Positions 18,658-27,229 of a stretch of DNA of 64,000 nt are shown here, one piece after another. Positions within the stretch are counted from its first letter, which is position 1. Each line of letters opens with the position of its first letter. The notes under the pieces are model-generated. The model worked only from the letters and a program-made list of their open reading frames with translations, searched no databases and had not been told where the DNA came from. The translations under genes were made by a program, and so were the position numbers. Location: NCBI GenBank assembly GCA_022845955.1, contig AP025576.1, positions 4,030,001 through 4,094,000 of the forward strand, written 5' to 3'. The stretch is from Lachnospiraceae bacterium. GTDB taxonomy: Bacteria > Bacillota > Clostridia > Lachnospirales > Lachnospiraceae.

Positions 18658-19353
18658 TTATACGGTAACCTTGGTTCCGTTAAACTTTCCTTTTACCGTG
18701 TTAACAATACTGTTTTCTTCATTAAGGCCGAAAACCCACATGGGCATCCTGTTATCCCTGGCAAGGATGGACGCCGTCATATCCACTACCTGAAGGTTCT
18801 TCGCAATCACCTCATGGATGGTAACCTCCGAATATTTCACCGCCGCCGGATTGGTCTTAGGATCGTCGCTGTAAACGCCGTCAATAGCTTTAGCCAGCAG
18901 GATTACCTCCGCTTCCACCTCGATTGCCCGGAGCACAACGCCGGTATCTGTTGAGAAATAAGGATGGCCTGTGCCTCCCGCAAAGAAAACCACCATTCCT
19001 TTTTCAAAATACTTGTTTGCCCTGTCTTTGGAAAAAAGCTTCGTGAAGGAACCGCATTCAAAGGGGGTGAGAACCGCTGTCTGCATACCTTCCGAACGGC
19101 AGATCTCCGAGACATATATGCAGTTCATTATAGTGGCGAGCATTCCTATCTGGTCCGCTTTTGTCCTGTCGATATTCTCGCTGGTGCGCCCTCTCCAGAA
19201 ATTGCCTCCCCCGATAACCACGCCCACCTGGACACCGTCCTGCGTCAGCTGTTTTATCTGAAGGGCCACCTTTCTTACGGTGGCCTCATGAAAGCCGTGC
19301 TTTCCGTTTCCCGCAAGGGCTTCCCCGCTTAATTTCAGTAATATTCTTTTCAT
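18658..19353 (-). CDS. pyrH: UMP kinase
   Basis: This 231-residue bacterial UMP kinase of the amino-acid kinase fold phosphorylates UMP to UDP. Motifs are MKRILLKLSGEAL at the N-terminus, VGVVIGGGNFWRG, the UMP-binding DQIGMLATIMNC and FFAGGTGHPYFSTDT. The ATG at 19353 with GAGAGG upstream is preferred over a TTG two codons earlier. In most Firmicutes tsf lies directly upstream; here tsf is 33.6 kb away and the HD-GYP gene is the immediate upstream neighbour (27 bp). Confidence 0.97.
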   Translation of the reverse strand: MKRILLKLSGEALAGNGKHGFHEATVRKVALQIKQLTQDGVQVGVVIGGGNFWRGRTSENIDRTKADQIGMLATIMNCIYVSEICRSEGMQTAVLTPFECGSFTKLFSKDRANKYFEKGMVVFFAGGTGHPYFSTDTGVVLRAIEVEAEVILLAKAIDGVYSDDPKTNPAAVKYSEVTIHEVIAKNLQVVDMTASILARDNRMPMWVFGLNEENSIVNTVKGKFNGTKVTV

Positions 19354-19380
19354 TACCAACCTCTCATTCCGTCTCGTATC

Positions 19381-20448
19381 TTATTGAAGTTCTTTTGCTT
19401 TTTGCTCAAATTCCTTCCGCGCCATCCGGAAGCAGTCCATCAGCTTGGGATTAAACTGGCCGCATTCCCCGTCCAGTATCATCTGATAGGCCACATCGTA
19501 AGAAAAAGCCGGCTTATATACGCGGTCGCTCACAAGAGCATCATATACGTCCGCAATGGAAACCACCTGGGCCGCCAGAGGGATTTCATCTTCCTTCAAT
19601 CCCTGGGGATATCCTCTTCCGTCCCATTTCTCATGGTGGCTCAGCGCTATGTTATAACAATAATCCTTGAATATCCGGTTATCCGTAACAAAGATTTCCT
19701 TAATGATCTCCGCACCCTTTGTGGTGTGGGTTTTCATCAGTTCAAATTCTTCCTGCGTCAGCTTACCCGGTTTTAAAAGAATGGAATCCGGCACCGTTAT
19801 TTTCCCCACGTCATGCATAGTGGACGCGTGGGAAATGATATCGGCCATATCCTCCGTCATGCCATATTCCGGATAATATTTGATAACATATTTTAAAAGG
19901 ATGGCGGTGAAAGAACGCACCCGGTAAATATGGTTTCCGGATTCCATGCTCCGGAACTCCACGATAGTGCCCAACGTATCGATGATATGGTAATTCATCT
20001 CCGTCAGCTCCCGGTTCTTTTCCTTGATCTCCTCCGTCTGCTTTTCCACCATCGCTTCCAGGTTGTTCTTATGATGGTACAGATCCACCAGATTGCTGAC
20101 ACGCCTTCTAACAATGGGAACCTCAAAAGGCTTGGATACAATATCGGACACGCCCAGATCATACCCTCTTTTTCTGGATTCACTGGATGTATCACTGGTA
20201 ATCAGTATGACCGGAACAGACATCATCAAATGCTGCTCATGCATATAATCCAGCACTCCGAAGCCATCCATTTCCGGCATAACAATATCCAAAAGGATAG
20301 CGGCGAGCTTTCCCCGGTTATTGTTGATATATTCCACTGCCTCTCTGCCGTTTTCCGCCAGGATTACCTCATAATCCTCCTCAAAGATACCCTTCAGTAT
20401 CTCCCGGTTCATTTCCATGTCATCGACAACAAGTATCCTATCTTTCAC
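19381..20448 (-). CDS. Response regulator with HD-GYP output domain (probable cyclic-di-GMP phosphodiesterase)
   Basis: In this 355-residue protein the N-terminal receiver has the acidic pocket (D9, D10), phospho-acceptor Asp54 in ILLDIVMPEMDGFG and Lys106 (SKPFEV). A helical linker (about 120-155) joins it to an HD-GYP domain with catalytic HD at H212-D213 (MHDVGKI) and HHEKWDGRGYP at 271-281. All expected metal and GYP residues are present, so hydrolysis of c-di-GMP is likely. The start codon is GTG. It follows a stand-alone Hpt gene by 34 bp and precedes pyrH by 27 bp. Confidence 0.92.
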   Translation of the reverse strand: MKDRILVVDDMEMNREILKGIFEEDYEVILAENGREAVEYINNNRGKLAAILLDIVMPEMDGFGVLDYMHEQHLMMSVPVILITSDTSSESRKRGYDLGVSDIVSKPFEVPIVRRRVSNLVDLYHHKNNLEAMVEKQTEEIKEKNRELTEMNYHIIDTLGTIVEFRSMESGNHIYRVRSFTAILLKYVIKYYPEYGMTEDMADIISHASTMHDVGKITVPDSILLKPGKLTQEEFELMKTHTTKGAEIIKEIFVTDNRIFKDYCYNIALSHHEKWDGRGYPQGLKEDEIPLAAQVVSIADVYDALVSDRVYKPAFSYDVAYQMILDGECGQFNPKLMDCFRMARKEFEQKAKELQ

Positions 20449-20482
20449 GCCTCTATACCTTTCCCGCAGACTCCTCTCTACC

Positions 20483-20836
20483 CTAGAGCCGACTAATCTT
20501 CTGTATCAGCATTCCGTAAACTTCCTCAGCCTCTTTCATCGATTCTTCCAAATGATCAAGGTTCTGGTTTCTCAGCTGTTCCGTCAGTGCAGAAATCGTT
20601 TGGTAAAAAGGCTCCAGTCCCAGATTCCCGGAAAGGCCTTTCAGCGTATGAGCGTTCTTGAACGCTTCCTCATACTGCCTGTTTTCTATGTTCTCCTTCA
20701 TCTGTGCGTAATTGGGATCCTCCGGAAAACGCTTCAGGAACTTCAGATATAAGCCTTCGTTGTTCATGAAACGCTCCATGGTTCTATCCAAATCCACACC
20801 GGCCTCCAGGAGCAGTTTTTTATTTTCTTCGTTCAT
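20483..20836 (-). CDS. Stand-alone Hpt (histidine phosphotransfer) domain protein
   Basis: This 117-residue all-helical protein carries the Hpt motif AHTLKGLSGNLG with phospho-accepting His63. The rest is a four-helix bundle with nothing fused to it. AAAGGGG lies upstream of the ATG. It is the first gene of the Hpt/HD-GYP pair and probably passes phosphate to, or takes it from, the receiver Asp54 next door. No histidine kinase is encoded in the window, so the donor is elsewhere. Confidence 0.88.
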   Translation of the reverse strand: MNEENKKLLLEAGVDLDRTMERFMNNEGLYLKFLKRFPEDPNYAQMKENIENRQYEEAFKNAHTLKGLSGNLGLEPFYQTISALTEQLRNQNLDHLEESMKEAEEVYGMLIQKISRL

Positions 20837-20896
20837 GTTTTCCCCTTTAATTCAAGCCTTCCCAAGCAGACTGTCCTATAATTTCACGATAAACAA

Positions 20897-20926
20897 ATTA
20901 TAGCATTCTTTACCGGTAATATGCAA
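20897..20926 (-). promoter_or_regulatory. Promoter of the Hpt/HD-GYP operon
   Basis: Extended -10 TGC-TATAAT (hexamer 20902-20897) and a -35-like TTGCAT (20926-20921), 18 bp apart. The -35 begins just after the trkH stop codon. Confidence 0.6.
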
Positions 20927-20927
20927 T

Positions 20928-22364
20928 CTATTTTTTCCAGGTATAAGGTACGAACAAAAGCAGCATCGGGAATATTTCCAGACGTCCCGCAAGCATATCA
21001 AACATCAGCACATATTTGGAAAAGCCTGAAAAAAATGCAAAATTTCCCGCAGGCCCCACCAGGGAAAGCCCGGGTCCGATATTATTGAGTGCAGATATCA
21101 CCGCAGTCACATTCGTGGTAAAGTCAAAATTGTCGATTGTCAGCAGAAGAATGGATGCCAGAAGGATTCCCGCATAGGAAATCAGGAATATATTCGCAGC
21201 CCTGACAATGGGATGATCCAGTTTTTTCCCATCCATCAGCACCACCTTAACGCTTCTGGGATGTATCAGGATAGCCAGTTCCTTTTTAATGGTCTTCATA
21301 TACATCAGGATCCTGGAAACCTTGATACCGCCGCCGGTGCTGCCCGCACAGGCACCCACGAACATAAGCAGGACAAGCAGTGTCCTGGAAAACTCCGGCC
21401 ATTTATCAAAATCCGCCGTGGCAAACCCGGTGGTGGTCATAATCGAAGCCACCTGGAAAGCCGCATGACGCAGGCTGTCGCCCACGTTCCCAATCTGGGA
21501 AAGAATATTTATGGCAATCAGAAGCGTGGCGGCGGCGAAGATTCCAAAATAAAGCTTCACTTCTTCCATACAGAAAGCATCCTTGAGCTTTCTCACCAGA
21601 AGCAGGTAATAAAATGCAAAATTAGTGCCGAACAGCATCATGAAAATGGTGACCACTATCTGCACATACGGGCTGTAGCCGGCAATGCTGTCCGAACGGA
21701 TGCCGAACCCGCCGGTACCCGCAGTCCCGAAGGCTGTACAGACCGCGTCAAACATGGGCATCCTGCCAAGCAGAAGCAGGATGATTTCCAGCACCGTCAG
21801 CATCACATATATCCCATACAGGAAAAAAGCGGTGGTCCTCACCCTGGGCACCAGCTTGCTTACGGAAGGCCCGGGGCTTTCCGCACGCATCAGATGCATG
21901 GTCTGGCCGCTGGACATGGGCAGGATCTGAAGCACGAATACCAGAACCCCCATTCCTCCTATCCAATGGGAAAAGCTCCTCCAGAACAGGATCCCGTTGG
22001 AAAGGTCCTCAACCCGGAGCAGGATGCTGGCGCCGGTGGTGGTAAAACCGGATATGATTTCAAAGAGCGAATCGGTAAAACTGGGGATTTCCCCCGAAAA
22101 ATAAAAAGGCAGCGCTCCCACCAGGCTCATGACTATCCAGCCCAGTGCGACCCCCACATATCCCTCTCTTGCATAAAACTGGATATTTTCAGGTCTTTTG
22201 AAGGAAAGAGCTGTCCCAAGGACAAGGGACAGCAGCGCACATGCCAGAAAAACCGGCCATGTCTTTTCCCGGTAAAGAAGAGACACCGCCAGCGGAAGGA
22301 ACAGGAACACACCCTCCACCTTGAGAATCCAGCCAAGTATATAGCTAATACATTTGTAATTCAT
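20928..22364 (-). CDS. trkH: TrkH/KtrB-family potassium uptake channel subunit
   Basis: This 478-residue membrane protein has four M1-P-M2 repeats, whose filter sequences are readable in order: FTTTGAS, GTAGTGGFG, MTTTGFAT and ALNNIGPG. The conserved single glycine is present in each. It forms the K+ pore gated by cytoplasmic TrkA. The ATG at 22364 (MNYKCISYILGW) is chosen because AAGGAG lies about 10 nt upstream; an earlier in-frame start would overlap trkA. It starts 16 bp after the trkA stop, so the two are co-translated. Confidence 0.94.
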   Translation of the reverse strand: MNYKCISYILGWILKVEGVFLFLPLAVSLLYREKTWPVFLACALLSLVLGTALSFKRPENIQFYAREGYVGVALGWIVMSLVGALPFYFSGEIPSFTDSLFEIISGFTTTGASILLRVEDLSNGILFWRSFSHWIGGMGVLVFVLQILPMSSGQTMHLMRAESPGPSVSKLVPRVRTTAFFLYGIYVMLTVLEIILLLLGRMPMFDAVCTAFGTAGTGGFGIRSDSIAGYSPYVQIVVTIFMMLFGTNFAFYYLLLVRKLKDAFCMEEVKLYFGIFAAATLLIAINILSQIGNVGDSLRHAAFQVASIMTTTGFATADFDKWPEFSRTLLVLLMFVGACAGSTGGGIKVSRILMYMKTIKKELAILIHPRSVKVVLMDGKKLDHPIVRAANIFLISYAGILLASILLLTIDNFDFTTNVTAVISALNNIGPGLSLVGPAGNFAFFSGFSKYVLMFDMLAGRLEIFPMLLLFVPYTWKK

Positions 22365-22380
22365 GGTACGTATGCTCCTT

Positions 22381-23742
22381 CTAGGCAAGTATATCTTCTA
22401 TGTCGTCCAGGCCTTTATGGGTGGTTACCACAATAACCGTATCTCCTGCTTTTATGGTATCCTGGCCGCTGGGCAGGATAAGCTTTCCCCGTCTGACGAT
22501 GTTGCATAAAAGCAGATTGCTTTTCAGCTTCAAATCGGAAAGGGGAACATCCAGAACCCTGGAATCCTTTTTCACGGAGAATTCCAGCGCTTCCACCTTA
22601 TTGTCAATCAGGCGGTACACGGCTTCCACCGCGCTTCCCATGGAATTCTGCATACCGCGCACATATTTGATGATGTGCTCCGCCGTAAGATATTTGGGAC
22701 TGATTACACTTCCTATATCGAAATTATCAATGATCCCGCCATAATTAATCTTATTGATCTTCGTGATTACTTTGGCCCTGGAAACCTTTCCCACATAACA
22801 GGAAAGCATCACATTTTCTTCATCCAGGCCGGTCAGGGAAATAAATGCATCCGTGCTTTCAATCCCTTCCTCGCGGAGGAGATCCGTGCCGGAGGCGTCT
22901 CCGTATATAATCATCGCCTTGGGAAGAAGCTCACTGAGTTCATCGCACCTGGCGCGGTTATTTTCTATGATTTTCACCTGTATTTTGGATTCCAGGAGCA
23001 TCCTGGCCAGATAGTAGGCAAGAGTTCCGCCGCCCGCTATCATCACATCCCGGATGAGCTTGCTCTCGATTCCGATACTGGCAAACAGCGCTTTCATTTT
23101 ATCCGGGGGAACAATGACGGATATATAGTCCCCTTCATGGAGAATGGTATTGCCGTCCGGGATGATAACATCATGGCTTCCATCCCGTTCCACCACACAG
23201 ATAAGCATGTTGGATCCAAAACGCCTGGTAGTTTCACTGATTCTGCGCTCGGACCAGGAAGAGCCTTCCGGCACACGGAACCTGACCAGGTCCACCTTTC
23301 CTTTGGCAAAAGCATCCACATCCATGGCGGAAGGTATCCGGATCAGTCTTGCGATATCGGAGGCCGCCGCAAGCTCCGGATTAATGGCGAGGGAAAGCCC
23401 CAGTTCTTCCTTAATAAACCCTATTTCGGCATAATAGCCAGGGTCACGCACCCTGGCAATTGTCTGGCAGTGTCCTGCCTTTCTTGCAATCAGGCAGCAC
23501 AATAGATTCACTTCGTCCTTACCGGTAACCGCAATCAGGAGATCCGCTTCCTTTACCCCGGCCTCCTGCTGGACACGATAGCTGGTGGCATTGCCCTGGA
23601 TACACATGACATCCAGCACATTTCCCACCAGCCCCGCTTTCTCCTCATTTGTGTCAATAATAGTCAAATCATGACCTTCTTCATTCAGCTGTTCGGCCAG
23701 GGCATATCCCACTTTCCCGCAGCCGGCAATTATGATTTTCAT
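22381..23742 (-). CDS. trkA: Trk system potassium uptake regulatory protein TrkA
   Basis: This 453-residue cytoplasmic protein consists of two tandem RCK modules. The first Rossmann motif is IIAGCGKVGYALAEQL at the N-terminus and the second MIAGGGTLAYYLARML near residue 230; each is followed by a TrkA-C domain. It binds NAD(H)/ATP-type ligands and gates TrkH. The ATG at 23742 has GAGG nine bases upstream. A small perfect hairpin GTGCC-TTCA-GGCAC (23756-23769) sits just above this site in the leader. No clear promoter was found in the 105-bp gap after the SGNH gene. Confidence 0.95.
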   Translation of the reverse strand: MKIIIAGCGKVGYALAEQLNEEGHDLTIIDTNEEKAGLVGNVLDVMCIQGNATSYRVQQEAGVKEADLLIAVTGKDEVNLLCCLIARKAGHCQTIARVRDPGYYAEIGFIKEELGLSLAINPELAAASDIARLIRIPSAMDVDAFAKGKVDLVRFRVPEGSSWSERRISETTRRFGSNMLICVVERDGSHDVIIPDGNTILHEGDYISVIVPPDKMKALFASIGIESKLIRDVMIAGGGTLAYYLARMLLESKIQVKIIENNRARCDELSELLPKAMIIYGDASGTDLLREEGIESTDAFISLTGLDEENVMLSCYVGKVSRAKVITKINKINYGGIIDNFDIGSVISPKYLTAEHIIKYVRGMQNSMGSAVEAVYRLIDNKVEALEFSVKKDSRVLDVPLSDLKLKSNLLLCNIVRRGKLILPSGQDTIKAGDTVIVVTTHKGLDDIEDILA

Positions 23743-23847
23743 TCGTATTTCCTCAGTGCCTGAAGGCACCTACCTTACCTTTCTTCTTTCGTAACTGTTC
23801 AGGACCTTCACAATCACTTCAAAATTCCATCCGAAACTGCCTGACGC

Positions 23848-24837
23848 CTATACCCGTCCCAGGACGGAAAGATAATACTGGTACAGATTCTTATATGTTC
23901 CTTTGCTAAAGTGCAGCCCGTCGGTCAGCGTATAACCCGTTCCCTGGAGATAGGAATAGCTGTCAATCCAATGGACCTGCGGACTGAGCCGTGACTGCAG
24001 CTTTTTATTGAAACTGCTCACCATGGATTTGGTAACATATTTACCGTTTTCCACCGGATTGACCGATGAATAATAAACCGTTGCCCCTTTTTCTGTCCAT
24101 TCTGCCGCTTTCCGGTTAACCAGCTCCGCATAGGCGTTCACATTGGCCACATCGTTCACACCCAGATTGATGATGATCTTCGTGCCCCTGCCTACCGCCG
24201 CATCGATTTGAGGCACCGCCTCGGATGCAAACCATTTGTAGCCCTGGGAGGATTTGGCAATCCATACATATTCGCCGCCTCCCACCGCATTATGCATCTG
24301 CACAAAACGGGAGTCGCCAACAAATATGATTTCCGGGCCGGTGACAAGCTCTTCCTCCGCAGCCGCCAGTTCCTGAAAGGCCTGCAGCTGGGTATCTGTC
24401 TGGGCAAGCTGCTCCTGCTGAACCTGCTCCAGCACCTGCAGCTGTCCTAAAAGCTCTGTCTGGGCGGCGTCTATAACGGACGCCTCCTGCAGCTGGATAA
24501 GTGTGCTGATCTGTGACTGCACCTGTTCCAGCTGGATCTGCTGGACATCACGCAGATTCTGCAGCTGCAGAACAAAACCTTCCGGATCCGATACCGGATC
24601 CGTCACCAGGGTGACTGCCGCCGCATCCTGTGTCTGTTCCGCGCTCTGCGCCAGCTGCGCATCCTGCATCTGTTCCGCTGCCTGTGTTTCCTCCTGCGCC
24701 GCCGTGAGGACGGTCTGCGTCCCTCCGGCCTCGGCCGTCTTATCTGCCCGTATTGTCATAGATGGCACTGTCAGCGCGCATACCGCCGCAAAAGCAAGTG
24801 CTGCCTGAAGAAGCCTCCTATTCGCTCTTTTCGTCAT
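23848..24837 (-). CDS. Secreted SGNH/GDSL-type hydrolase with a Gln-rich N-terminal region
   Basis: This 329-residue protein begins at the ATG at 24837 (AAAGGA upstream) with a signal peptide (LLQAALAFAAVCALTV, then SMTIRA). Residues about 40-158 are rich in Gln, Ala and Glu and predict coiled coil. The C-terminal half is an SGNH fold: block I GDSRF near 174, GVND near 226 and a catalytic-pair block DGLHFSKGTY near 310. It is probably a carbohydrate or cell-wall esterase acting outside the cell. The substrate cannot be inferred. Confidence 0.8.
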   Translation of the reverse strand: MTKRANRRLLQAALAFAAVCALTVPSMTIRADKTAEAGGTQTVLTAAQEETQAAEQMQDAQLAQSAEQTQDAAAVTLVTDPVSDPEGFVLQLQNLRDVQQIQLEQVQSQISTLIQLQEASVIDAAQTELLGQLQVLEQVQQEQLAQTDTQLQAFQELAAAEEELVTGPEIIFVGDSRFVQMHNAVGGGEYVWIAKSSQGYKWFASEAVPQIDAAVGRGTKIIINLGVNDVANVNAYAELVNRKAAEWTEKGATVYYSSVNPVENGKYVTKSMVSSFNKKLQSRLSPQVHWIDSYSYLQGTGYTLTDGLHFSKGTYKNLYQYYLSVLGRV

Positions 24838-24885
24838 TCTTAAATCCTTTCTGCGAAAACAAGTTTTCTGCAACCAAGCAACCCT

Positions 24886-24914
24886 ATTATACGTTGCCTT
24901 TCGGGAAAAGGCAA
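24886..24914 (-). promoter_or_regulatory. Promoter of the SGNH gene overlapped by an inverted repeat
   Basis: -35 TTGCCT (24914-24909), 17-bp spacer, -10 TATAAT (24891-24886). The repeat TTGCCTTT/AAAGGCAA (24894-24901 and 24907-24914) covers the -35 and much of the spacer, as a repressor site would. Confidence 0.6.
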
Positions 24915-24993
24915 TCCTTTCCTGCGATAATTGACAGAATGCGCCGGAAAGCCGGTGCAGATGGCGGCACCGGCAAGTCCCGTATCGGCAGAC

Positions 24994-25031
24994 AGGAAGG
25001 GCAGCACCGTATCTTGTGTGCTGCCCTTCCT
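24994..25031 (-). terminator. Strong hairpin downstream of the GH127 gene
   Basis: Perfect 14-bp stem AGGAAGGGCAGCAC/GTGCTGCCCTTCCT with a 10-nt loop, 42 bp after the GH127 stop. The U-tract (CCGTTTTT) is on the plus-strand side only, so on the transcribed strand it may be an mRNA-end stabiliser or a Rho-type end. Confidence 0.5.
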
Positions 25032-25072
25032 ATCCGTTTTTCTCCTGTCAGGTTCCCCGCATCGGCGGTACC

Positions 25073-27136
25073 CTATTCAGCAGTTCTGATGAATATCTGC
25101 ATTTCGCCTTCCCCCCGGTTGGCCCATGCATAATAAGGGATCCACTGCAGGACGGCTTCTTCGTATTCCGCCGTTCCATATTCCCGGTATAAATCCCCGT
25201 TATCTTCTTTCTGTACCGCCAGTTTCCTTCCTTTCGTCGTAACCGTCACCATACGCTGTCCGATCTTTTCTTCCAGAAGGGCCTGCGGCGCGGGATCCGA
25301 CGCCAGAGAAAACAAATGAAGGTTCTTTCCGTTATCCGCCTCTTCCATACAGTAAACGACAGGCCCCCTTGTCACGGCGGCTTTGCCGATATCCTCCCTG
25401 ACTCTGCTGTCTGCCTGCATCAGACGGACTTCCATAGGGAAGTCAAGCTCCAGCGTTTCCCCGCCCTTCCAGACTTTGTCAATGATGAGATAGCCGTCTT
25501 TCACCTGACGCGTTTCCCCGTCGGCAGTCATTATTTCTCCTTCCCCAGGCCCCTTTTGTCCGTTCAGGGTATAGCTCCGGCACCAGCCGGGGATACGGAA
25601 GGCCAGCCTGCATGCCACCGGCTCTTCCACATTGATTTCTGCCGTAACCTTACCGTCCCAGGGAAAATCGGAAGAAATACGGACATCCATTTTTTTACCG
25701 CCGCAGTCCTTTTCCAGCACGCTTCCCATATACAGGTGTACATAAAGGGAATCCTCCGATTCCGTATATGCATAGGAAGCGATAGAGCTCAGCAGTCTTG
25801 CTATGTTGGGCGGGCAGCAGGCGCAGCCGAACCATTTCTGGCGCACCGGCTTTACATGGAATTTGCGCTCATCCTTGTGACAGGCCTCCGGCAGGGTTTC
25901 CAGGGGATTTACATAGAAAAAGCTTTTCCCGTCCAGGGCCATGCCGCTTAAGATACCGTTGTACAGAGCCTTTTCCATCACATCTGCATATTTTCTGTCC
26001 GCTTTGATTTCCAGCATGCGTCTGGCAAAAAATACAAGGCCGATGGAAGCGCAGGTTTCCGCATATGCCGTATCGTTGGGAAGGTCATAGTTAAAAGAAA
26101 ATGCCTCGCCCATATGGGTGGATCCAATCCCCCCGGTTATGTACATTTTTTTCTGTGTTATATTATCCCACAGCTTTTCACAGGCTGCATATAACGCTTC
26201 ATCCCCGGTCAGACGGGCCACATCGGCCATACCGGAATACAGATACACCGCACGCACCGCATGCCCTACTGCCTCCTCCTGTTCCCGCACCGGCAGATGG
26301 GCCTGATTATAAGCGTAACGCAGTTCCTCCTCCTGCCCTTTTTTCACCGCTTCCGGATGCTCCGTATCGTAATAATACGGCCTGGTGCCTCTCTGATCAA
26401 CAAAGAAACGGCTGAGGTTGAGATACTTATCCTCTCCGGTAACCTCATAAAGGCGGACGAGGGCCATTTCCGCAATTTCATGACCGGGATAGCCTTTTAA
26501 TTTTCCCTCTTCTTCGCCGAAACGGGAAGCGACAAAATCCGCATATCTCTCCGCCGCCTTCAGCAGCTTATCTTTTCCCGTTGCCTGATAGTAAGCCACC
26601 GCACCTTCGGTCAGATGCCCGAAACAGTACAGTTCATGGTTATCCTTCAGGTTGGTAAAAATCGCTGACTGATCATTGATGATATAATAGGTATCCAGAT
26701 ATCCGTTGTCCTGCTGCGCCGCACATACAATGTCAATGGCTTCATCCGCCGTTTTTTCCAGTTCGGGATCCGCATGCTGGGTGAGGGAGTAGCCCACGGC
26801 TTCAATCCATTTGGAAAAATCGCTGTCCTGGAACAGGCAGCCGTAAAACCGCTCTTCCAGATGATCCATATCCTCCGGCAGCGGCTGGAACACAAGAGGC
26901 CACTTCACTTCCCGGAAGGCAGCTCCCTGCTCTTTCTTTTTTGCCGTTATCTTTCCCGCGATTTTGAAATTCCGCATACAAAAGCTGGGCTCTGCGTCAG
27001 GAAGCCGGTCATTAAGTGCCTCCCACTGATAAGGGATTACCTCCTTACGTACCAGTTCCATTTTCTTCTTCCAGAATGCATCCGTTACCTGCACCTGTCT
27101 CAATGAAACAGGGCTGCTTTGCTTTTTTTTATCCAT
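25073..27136 (-). CDS. Beta-L-arabinofuranosidase-like glycoside hydrolase, family GH127
   Basis: This 687-residue protein (formerly DUF1680) has an (alpha/alpha)6 barrel followed by beta-sandwich domains. The zinc-binding cysteine cluster is visible as WFGCACCPPNIARLL, in which one cysteine acts as nucleophile in characterised relatives. Also seen are GYLDTYYI and YITGGIGSTHMGEAFS. No signal peptide is seen, so it acts on imported oligosaccharides. GGAGG is just before the ATG. It is divergent from an AraC-type regulator 93 bp away, its likely activator. Exact linkage specificity is not decidable. Confidence 0.93.
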   Translation of the reverse strand: MDKKKQSSPVSLRQVQVTDAFWKKKMELVRKEVIPYQWEALNDRLPDAEPSFCMRNFKIAGKITAKKKEQGAAFREVKWPLVFQPLPEDMDHLEERFYGCLFQDSDFSKWIEAVGYSLTQHADPELEKTADEAIDIVCAAQQDNGYLDTYYIINDQSAIFTNLKDNHELYCFGHLTEGAVAYYQATGKDKLLKAAERYADFVASRFGEEEGKLKGYPGHEIAEMALVRLYEVTGEDKYLNLSRFFVDQRGTRPYYYDTEHPEAVKKGQEEELRYAYNQAHLPVREQEEAVGHAVRAVYLYSGMADVARLTGDEALYAACEKLWDNITQKKMYITGGIGSTHMGEAFSFNYDLPNDTAYAETCASIGLVFFARRMLEIKADRKYADVMEKALYNGILSGMALDGKSFFYVNPLETLPEACHKDERKFHVKPVRQKWFGCACCPPNIARLLSSIASYAYTESEDSLYVHLYMGSVLEKDCGGKKMDVRISSDFPWDGKVTAEINVEEPVACRLAFRIPGWCRSYTLNGQKGPGEGEIMTADGETRQVKDGYLIIDKVWKGGETLELDFPMEVRLMQADSRVREDIGKAAVTRGPVVYCMEEADNGKNLHLFSLASDPAPQALLEEKIGQRMVTVTTKGRKLAVQKEDNGDLYREYGTAEYEEAVLQWIPYYAWANRGEGEMQIFIRTAE

Positions 27137-27229
27137 ATTTCCTCCATCCTCTCCGCCGCATTATGTTATATTTTACATGTATACTAACAGGCTTCCTTTT
27201 CCTTTTCCATTGCTAATCTGGAAAGCAGC

